Source of the DNA: an uncultured Paraprevotella sp.
GTDB taxonomy: Bacteria > Bacteroidota > Bacteroidia > Bacteroidales > Bacteroidaceae
Direction: 5' to 3'
NCBI GenBank assembly: GCA_910584955.1
Contig: CAJUDC010000073.1
Coordinates: forward strand, 2,472-12,724
DNA: 10,253 nucleotides
Shown: positions 6,500 through 10,253 of the stretch, one piece after another
How the letters are laid out: every line of letters begins with the position of its first letter
Numbering within the stretch: the stretch's first letter is position 1
Made by a program: the position numbers and the translations under genes
Notes under the pieces: model-generated
Seen by the model: only the letters and a program-made list of their open reading frames with translations
Databases searched by the model: none
What the model was told of the DNA's origin: nothing

Positions 6500-6530
6500 A
6501 AAAAAAATCCCGCTTCGGTGGAAGCGGGAT
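6500..6530 (-). terminator. Attenuator terminator in the pheA leader
   Basis: On the minus strand ATCCCGCTTC (6530-6521) pairs perfectly with GAAGCGGGAT (6516-6507) around CACC, and the last arm base starts a run of eight T (6507-6500). It is an intrinsic terminator pointing into pheA and ends 29 bases before the pheA ATG. Since it lies between the promoter and the first enzyme gene, it must be conditional for the operon to be expressed. The upstream copy of GAAGCGGGA at 6589-6581 can pair with its 5' arm instead. Confidence 0.9.
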
Positions 6531-6546
6531 CCTTTTGTGTATGGGG

Positions 6547-6657
6547 TTATTGATTTTTCCGGTTGTAGACACATACGATTTCCCGCTTCACTTTATGGCT
6601 AAAGTAAAAGCAAAAAAAGAAATAAAAGTATGCGTTAAACAGATTCTTCATTTTCAT
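6547..6657 (-). CDS. pheL: Phe/Tyr leader peptide of the aromatic operon (36 aa)
   Basis: A short reading frame from ATG 6657 to TAA 6549-6547. It starts MKMKNL. Codons 7-19 then read FNAYFYFFFCFYF, which is 7 Phe and 3 Tyr in 13 codons, including TTC TTT TTT in a row. The remaining residues, 20-36, are an ordinary polar tail. Like E. coli PheL, it should have no function as a peptide: ribosomes slowing on Phe or Tyr codons when the charged tRNAs are scarce would change RNA folding downstream. It begins about 13 bases after the predicted transcription start and stops 17 bases before the terminator's 5' arm. ATG 6651 (codon 3) is an alternative start and does not change the argument. I see no strong Shine-Dalgarno, which is usual in this phylum. 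Confidence 0.88.
   Translation of the reverse strand: MKMKNLFNAYFYFFFCFYFSHKVKREIVCVYNRKNQ
6581..6609 (-). promoter_or_regulatory. Antiterminator segment and competing protector hairpin
   Basis: GAAGCGGGA (6589-6581) is identical to nine bases of the terminator 3' arm and can pair over 9 bp with UCCCGCUUC in the terminator 5' arm, forming an antiterminator. Just upstream, UUUUACUUUA (6609-6600), made of leader codons 17-19 and neighbouring bases, pairs over 10 bp (two G-U) with UAAAGUGAAG (6595-6586) around GCCA. That hairpin consumes the first four bases of the antiterminator segment. A ribosome stalled in the Phe/Tyr run would break the protector hairpin and free the segment. Confidence 0.7.
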
Positions 6658-6676
6658 TTTGTTCTCTAATGCACCA

Positions 6677-6707
6677 CAAAGATAGCGTTTTTTTACTTCA
6701 CTGCCAA
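6677..6707 (-). promoter_or_regulatory. Promoter of the aromatic operon leader
   Basis: On the minus strand TATCTTTG (6684-6677) matches the Bacteroidales -7 box, and TTG (6707-6705, within ATTGG) lies 20 bases upstream, close to the expected -33 spacing. Transcription would start near 6670, giving a leader RNA of about 200 bases before pheA. Confidence 0.75.
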
Positions 6708-6777
6708 TAAAAGTTCTGAATTTTTGTATAAAACTTTATTTTCGCTGTGTTTTTGTCATTCTGTGGACGTATGCGGG

Positions 6778-7752
6778 TCAGAATCCGTAAGGGTTCTGAC
6801 TTTTGTAGCGTGCCTCCATCTCTTGGGCCAGATTGGTGAATTGTCCTTCCACGCGCCGGGCTTCCTCAGGATTTAGAGCCAGTGCCTTTTTCAGGTCATC
6901 GGTTGCTCCCGCTTTGTCGCCCAATGCCAATTTGATCCGGCCTTGTTCTTTGTAGAGGGCCGCCGATTGCGGAAGCAGTTCCAGCCCTTCTTTGAGAATC
7001 AGCAGGGATTGGTCCATCTGTCGGCGAGCAGCATACGACTGGCTTAACAGGAGGTAAGCTTTTTCATTAAAGGGATTCAGCTCTTTTACCTTTATATAAT
7101 AAGGTATGGCTTCTTCGGGGGCGCCCTGGTTTAACCGAAGTCCGGCTTTCAATAGCAGGGCATCTTCCGTGTGCGGAAAGTGGGCCAGTAGATAGTCGGC
7201 ATCTGCTTCGGCTTCTTTCAGCTGTCCCATGCCTTGGAAAATGTCGGCTCGCAGACGGTATCCTTCCTCCAGATCAGGTTGCAGCGTAAGGGCTTGTGTG
7301 ACGGAAGCAATGGCGTTAAAAATGTCGCCGGTGGCCTGTTGTGCTTGTGCCGCATGGTAATGGGCGGTGGCATTTTTCTCGTCGATTTGCCATACGGCTC
7401 GACATGCTGCCAAAGTTTCGTCGTATTTTTTTAGCAGGAAAGCTACGTGAGCTTGGGTCAGCAACACCTCCGTATGTTCGGGTAACAGAGCCGACAGCCG
7501 ACATAAGATCTCATAAGCTTGCTCCGGTTGGTTGAGTTGTAAATAAGCCTGTGACAGATAGTTCATGGTGTCGGCATCGCTTTTCAGTTTCAGCGCTTCG
7601 GTAAAGCACCGTACGGCGTAGTCTGTCTGCCCGGTTTTCAGTGCCCGTACACCATCGTATTTGAGTATGTCGAAGTTTTTGTCCTGCTTCTTCTGTTCCA
7701 GTTCTTCGGCAGTCTCTTCGTGCCCGCCGAATAAAGCTTTAAAAAAATTCAT
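6778..7752 (-). CDS. Tetratricopeptide repeat protein (eight TPRs)
   Basis: A 324-residue protein without signal peptide or membrane segment, so probably cytoplasmic. After a short, charged N-terminus (residues 1-28, EETAEELEQKKQ), it consists of about eight 34-residue TPR units near 29-58, 61-92, 95-126, 129-160, 163-194, 197-228, 231-262 and 265-296, with typical spacing such as NYLSQAYLQLNQPEQAYEIL and YKEQGRIKLALGDKAGATDD. Repeats end in the usual proline near the helix boundary (LLPEH, LQPD, LNPF, LLPQ, LNPEE). TPR arrays bind partner proteins; no catalytic domain is attached and I cannot name the partner. It has its own TATCTTTG box 20 bases before the start and lies upstream of, but separate from, the aromatic operon, whose promoter is in between. 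The start ATG 7752 follows that box at a sensible distance. Confidence 0.85.
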   Translation of the reverse strand: MNFFKALFGGHEETAEELEQKKQDKNFDILKYDGVRALKTGQTDYAVRCFTEALKLKSDADTMNYLSQAYLQLNQPEQAYEILCRLSALLPEHTEVLLTQAHVAFLLKKYDETLAACRAVWQIDEKNATAHYHAAQAQQATGDIFNAIASVTQALTLQPDLEEGYRLRADIFQGMGQLKEAEADADYLLAHFPHTEDALLLKAGLRLNQGAPEEAIPYYIKVKELNPFNEKAYLLLSQSYAARRQMDQSLLILKEGLELLPQSAALYKEQGRIKLALGDKAGATDDLKKALALNPEEARRVEGQFTNLAQEMEARYKSQNPYGF

Positions 7753-7771
7753 GGTCGGTTGGGATTTTGTG

Positions 7772-7779
7772 CAAAGATA
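7772..7779 (-). promoter_or_regulatory. Bacteroidales -7 box for the TPR gene
   Basis: TATCTTTG on the minus strand, the same octamer as at the fucP-like and pheA leader promoters. The best -33 candidate, TTG at 7805-7803, is 23 bases away, slightly long. The predicted start near 7765 gives a 5' leader of about 13 bases. Confidence 0.55.
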
Positions 7780-7853
7780 CGATAAAAAAACGAGACGGCG
7801 AGCAAGTGAACTGTCGAAGTGATTTTTACGGATAAAGAAAGGAGGAGTAAGGA

Positions 7854-7955
7854 ATGGCTACCAGCCTGTTGATGATTTTACCAAGGGGTGGCTGTGCGGG
7901 GCGGTTATTACCCGATATGTTAAATAGGTTTAAAGCTCGGGTTGCTGTTCAGTAA
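7854..7955 (+). CDS. Possible 33-residue small ORF upstream of the dipeptidase
   Basis: A short frame begins MATSLLMILPRGGCAG and ends at TAA 7953-7955. Its only support is an AAAGGAGG site at 7838-7845, 8 bases before the ATG, which is an ideal spacing. No promoter, family or codon-use argument backs it, and Bacteroidales rarely rely on such sites, so chance is likely. Confidence 0.15.
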   Translation: MATSLLMILPRGGCAGRLLPDMLNRFKARVAVQ

Positions 7956-7971
7956 TTTGTCGGATTATATG

Positions 7972-7979
7972 TATTTTTG
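7972..7979 (+). promoter_or_regulatory. Candidate -7 box for the M20 dipeptidase gene
   Basis: TATTTTTG fits TAnnTTTG and lies 22 bases before the ATG. No well-spaced -33 TTTG is visible: TTTG at 7956-7959 is too near and TTG at 7942-7944 too far. Confidence 0.4.
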
Positions 7980-8001
7980 AAAAGAACATATTTCATGAAT
8001 C

Positions 8002-9372
8002 ATGACGCATATAAAGGAATATATCCGGCAAAACGAACCTCGTTTTCTGGAAGAGTGGGAGAGCCTGATACGTATCCCCAGTGTGAGTGCCCATCCCGGG
8101 CATCGGCCCGACATAGAGGCTTGTGCGCAACGTTGGAAAGAGTTGCTGTTGGCAGCCGGTGCCGACAGGGCGAGTGTGATGCCTTCACAAGGCCATCCGT
8201 TGGTTTTTGCCGAGAAACGGATAGATCCGGCTGCGCCTACGGTGCTTGTGTACGGTCATTATGACGTGATGCCGGCCGAACCGCTTGAACTTTGGCACAG
8301 CGATCCTTTCGAACCGGAGATACGCGACGGACGGTTGTATGCCCGTGGGGCTGACGATGATAAGGGGCAGACGATGATTCAGGTCAAGGCTTTCGAATAT
8401 CTGGTGCGTGAAGGCCTGCTTCGTCACAATGTGAAATTTATTCTGGAAGGTGAGGAGGAGATCGGTTCACCCAGTCTGACACCTTTCATGCGGGCCAACA
8501 AGGAATTGCTTGCGGCCGATATTATTTTGGTGTCGGATACCAGTATGCTTGCGGTCGATTTGCCGTCGCTTACCACCGGCTTGCGCGGCTTGGCTTACTG
8601 GGAGATAGAGGTGACGGGACCGAATCGCGACCTCCATTCGGGGCATTTCGGCGGAGCTGTAGCCAATCCGGTGAACGAACTGTGCGCCCTTCTCGCACGT
8701 GTGGTAGATGAGCAGGGGCGTATTACGATATCCGGTTTCTATGACGATGTAGAGGAAGTCCCTGTGGCCGAGCGCGAGATGATAGCCGGTATTCCTTTCG
8801 ATGAGGAGGCTTACAAAGCATCTATCGGTGTGAAAGCACTCAAAGGAGAGGCGGGATATGCCACGCTGGAGCGTAACAGTTGCCGCCCGTCTTTTGATAT
8901 TTGCGGCATCTGGGGCGGTTACACCGGCGAGGGAGCCAAGACGGTTTTGCCCTCTAAGGCTTTTGCCAAAGTGTCTTGTCGCTTGGTCCCTCATCAGGAC
9001 CATGCGAAGATTTCCCGCCTTTTCGTGGAATATATGGAGCGAATGGCTTCGCCGGCTGTACAGATCAAAGTGACGCCGATGCATGGCGGCGAAGGCTATG
9101 TGTGTCCTATCACTCTTCCGGCTTATAAAGCGGCGGAGGCCGGTTTCGAAAAGGCCTTTGGAAAGAAACCGCTGGCGGTTCGCAGGGGCGGTAGCATTCC
9201 TATCATCAGTGATTTTGAGCGAGAGCTGGGTGTGAAAACGATATTGATGGGATTCGGGTTGGAGAGCAACGCCATCCATTCGCCCAATGAAAGTTTTTCG
9301 CTGGATGTGTTTCGAAAAGGAATAGAGGCCGTGGTGGAATTCCATTTGCGCTATTCCGAACGTTCTTTATAA
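8002..9372 (+). CDS. M20 family metallo-dipeptidase (carnosinase-like)
   Basis: A 456-residue zinc peptidase of family M20, likely a cytoplasmic dipeptidase: no signal peptide is visible. Metal-site motifs are all present: YGHYDVMP (84-91, ligand H86 with D88 behind it), ARGADDDKG (114-122, bridging D119), LEGEEEIGS (148-156, catalytic base E152 and ligand E153), VSDTS (177-181, D179) and SNAIHSPNE (422-430, H426). The lid/dimerisation domain lies between about 190 and 330 and contains DLHSGHFGG (210-218), whose H212 matches the substrate-contacting histidine of carnosinases. GGYTGEGAKTVLPSKA (305-320) and RRGGSIPI (394-401) are further family signatures. The start ATG 8002 matches the usual N-terminus of the family. 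The gene stands alone with a hairpin pair behind it. The exact dipeptide substrate cannot be read from the sequence. Confidence 0.9.
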   Translation: MTHIKEYIRQNEPRFLEEWESLIRIPSVSAHPGHRPDIEACAQRWKELLLAAGADRASVMPSQGHPLVFAEKRIDPAAPTVLVYGHYDVMPAEPLELWHSDPFEPEIRDGRLYARGADDDKGQTMIQVKAFEYLVREGLLRHNVKFILEGEEEIGSPSLTPFMRANKELLAADIILVSDTSMLAVDLPSLTTGLRGLAYWEIEVTGPNRDLHSGHFGGAVANPVNELCALLARVVDEQGRITISGFYDDVEEVPVAEREMIAGIPFDEEAYKASIGVKALKGEAGYATLERNSCRPSFDICGIWGGYTGEGAKTVLPSKAFAKVSCRLVPHQDHAKISRLFVEYMERMASPAVQIKVTPMHGGEGYVCPITLPAYKAAEAGFEKAFGKKPLAVRRGGSIPIISDFERELGVKTILMGFGLESNAIHSPNESFSLDVFRKGIEAVVEFHLRYSERSL

Positions 9373-9373
9373 C

Positions 9374-9411
9374 CATCCGGGCCGGCTCTTGTCAAAAAGC
9401 CGGCCCGGATG
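9374..9411. repeat. Perfect 14-bp hairpin just after the dipeptidase stop
   Basis: CATCCGGGCCGGCT (9374-9387) and AGCCGGCCCGGATG (9398-9411) are perfect reverse complements around a 10-base loop. No U-run follows on the plus strand, so it may stabilise the mRNA 3' end or act as a pause site rather than as a classical terminator. Confidence 0.7.
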
Positions 9412-9445
9412 CGTGTTGAAGGTATCCTTACAGAAAGCGGAAGAA

Positions 9446-9477
9446 GAATGTGCCGGACTGCGTGGTCCGGCACATTC
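9446..9477. terminator. Bidirectional terminator between convergent genes
   Basis: GAATGTGCCGGAC (9446-9458) and GTCCGGCACATTC (9465-9477) pair perfectly over 13 bp around a 6-base loop. CTTTTA follows on the plus strand and TTCTTC on the minus strand. It lies between the stop codons of the converging dipeptidase and surface-protein genes, 3 bases from the latter, and can serve both. Confidence 0.8.
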
Positions 9478-9480
9478 CTT

Positions 9481-10253
9481 TTAGGGGATTATAATTTTAT
9501 AACAGTGTCGGCCTACGGTTACCAGATAAATTCCGCTTTTGTTTATGGGAACGATCGTTTGTCCGTTCTTTGGGCGTAGGGAGTATAGCATCATACCTTC
9601 GGAAGAGTAAACGGTGACGGCTTGTCCTTGTACGTTTTCTATAAGGATTTTGTGGCGTTCCGACGAGACGGTTGGCTCGGAATGTACAACGCCGATTTGT
9701 GTCTCCGTGTCTTGTTCGTTTGTAAGATACAGCGTGTCGGCGATGGCGTCAGGGAGATGCAGATAAGCTCTGAAAGCCGTTATCGAATCCGTCACTTGTG
9801 CCTTTCGGTATCGACCGGCTTCTTCGGTCGATATATAATCGCCGCTTTCCCATGTTTTGCAAGTTTGGAACGTACCTTTCAGCAGGCAGCCGTCTATAGG
9901 ATGTGCCCCTACTTCCGTTTGTTCTTTTCTTACTTGCCATTCCGTTACACTGTCAGGCATTAGAAGCAGGAATGGAACGCCTGCCTCTATGGAGTTTAGG
10001 GTGTCCGCACGTATTCCGTCATTGCCTGTTGTCTCTCGGGGCGACAGGAGGAGGCTGCCTGGTGGGAAATCGCAGCTTTCTACGGAAAACGGCAGGCATA
10101 CCGTTTCGGGGCGGGCCGTTAACTGGCGTGTATAGTATAGGTTCAGTGCTTTAAAGGACGAGGGAACGGAGAAGTCGCAGCTATCGCAGAGGAAGACGCG
10201 CTGTACGGTATCGTGGACTAGCACATTGTAGGCGCCTGGTGCCATTCCCGTGG
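9481..10253 (-). CDS. C-terminal part of a cell-surface/secreted protein with a T9SS-like sorting domain
   Basis: The frame stays open past the last in-window ATG (10245-10243) to the window edge, so this is probably the C-terminal part of a longer protein rather than a 254-residue protein. Residues (numbered from that ATG) about 30-175 resemble a module common at the end of Bacteroides surface proteins: an aromatic strand followed by TVCLPFSVE (48-56), then EAGVPFLLLMPDS (87-99), a strand giving LKGTFQ, and ITAFRAYLHLP (154-164). The last about 60 residues (GQAVTVYSSEGMMLYSL, then the end GIYLVTVGRHCYKIIIP) match the type IX secretion-like C-terminal sorting domain, with its SxxGxxxY and GIYLVxV signatures. 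Such proteins are exported and often attached to the surface. The N-terminal effector part, which would define function, lies outside the window. Confidence 0.7.
   Translation of the reverse strand, partial: TGMAPGAYNVLVHDTVQRVFLCDSCDFSVPSSFKALNLYYTRQLTARPETVCLPFSVESCDFPPGSLLLSPRETTGNDGIRADTLNSIEAGVPFLLLMPDSVTEWQVRKEQTEVGAHPIDGCLLKGTFQTCKTWESGDYISTEEAGRYRKAQVTDSITAFRAYLHLPDAIADTLYLTNEQDTETQIGVVHSEPTVSSERHKILIENVQGQAVTVYSSEGMMLYSLRPKNGQTIVPINKSGIYLVTVGRHCYKIIIP

Noticed and set aside
6707..6739. A/T-rich hairpin as terminator of the TPR gene
   Set aside because: The stem is about 8 bp with a bulge and a 16-base loop, and it overlaps the -33 region of the next promoter; too weak to call.
8467..9345. 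292-codon minus-strand open frame
   Set aside because: Antisense to the M20 dipeptidase, which has every metal ligand; no family resemblance in the antisense product.

Overview
This window looks like chromosomal DNA from a Bacteroides-like member of the Bacteroidales. Several start regions carry the -7 promoter motif TAnnTTTG typical of this group (TATCTTTG three times, TAACTTTG and TATTTTTG once each). The proteins also fit: a FucP-type permease paired with a DUF718 mutarotase, a DAHP synthase carrying a C-terminal chorismate mutase, and a surface protein ending in a Bacteroides-type C-terminal sorting module. I saw no insertion sequence, CRISPR array, tRNA or rRNA.

Layout. Positions 1-133 (-) hold the N-terminus of CobU (cobinamide kinase/guanylyltransferase), cut by the window edge. 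Positions 243-2065 (+) hold a two-gene unit of FucP-family sugar permease and L-rhamnose/L-fucose mutarotase, with a perfect 7-bp-arm palindrome at its predicted transcription start. Positions 2066-2536 carry no convincing gene but several hairpins, ending in a very long terminator. Positions 2537-6471 (-) hold a four-gene aromatic amino acid operon: pheA, an aminotransferase, DAHP synthase/chorismate mutase, and tyrA. Positions 6500-6707 hold its control region. Positions 6778-7752 (-) hold an eight-TPR protein. Positions 8002-9372 (+) hold an M20 dipeptidase. Positions 9481-10253 (-) hold the C-terminal part of a cell-surface protein.

The most interesting element is upstream of pheA. A complete transcription attenuator can be read there: a TTG-N20-TATCTTTG promoter, a 36-codon leader peptide whose codons 7-19 read FNAYFYFFFCFYF (7 Phe and 3 Tyr in 13 codons), a hairpin made partly from those codons, an antiterminator segment GAAGCGGGA that repeats the 3' arm of the terminator, and a perfect 10-bp terminator followed by eight T, all before the pheA start. 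This is the logic of the enterobacterial pheL-pheA leader. Here it sits in front of an operon that covers the entry step of the shikimate pathway (DAHP synthase), the branch point (chorismate mutase), both terminal branches (PheA, TyrA) and a likely aromatic transaminase. One Phe/Tyr-sensing leader could therefore set the expression of the whole route.
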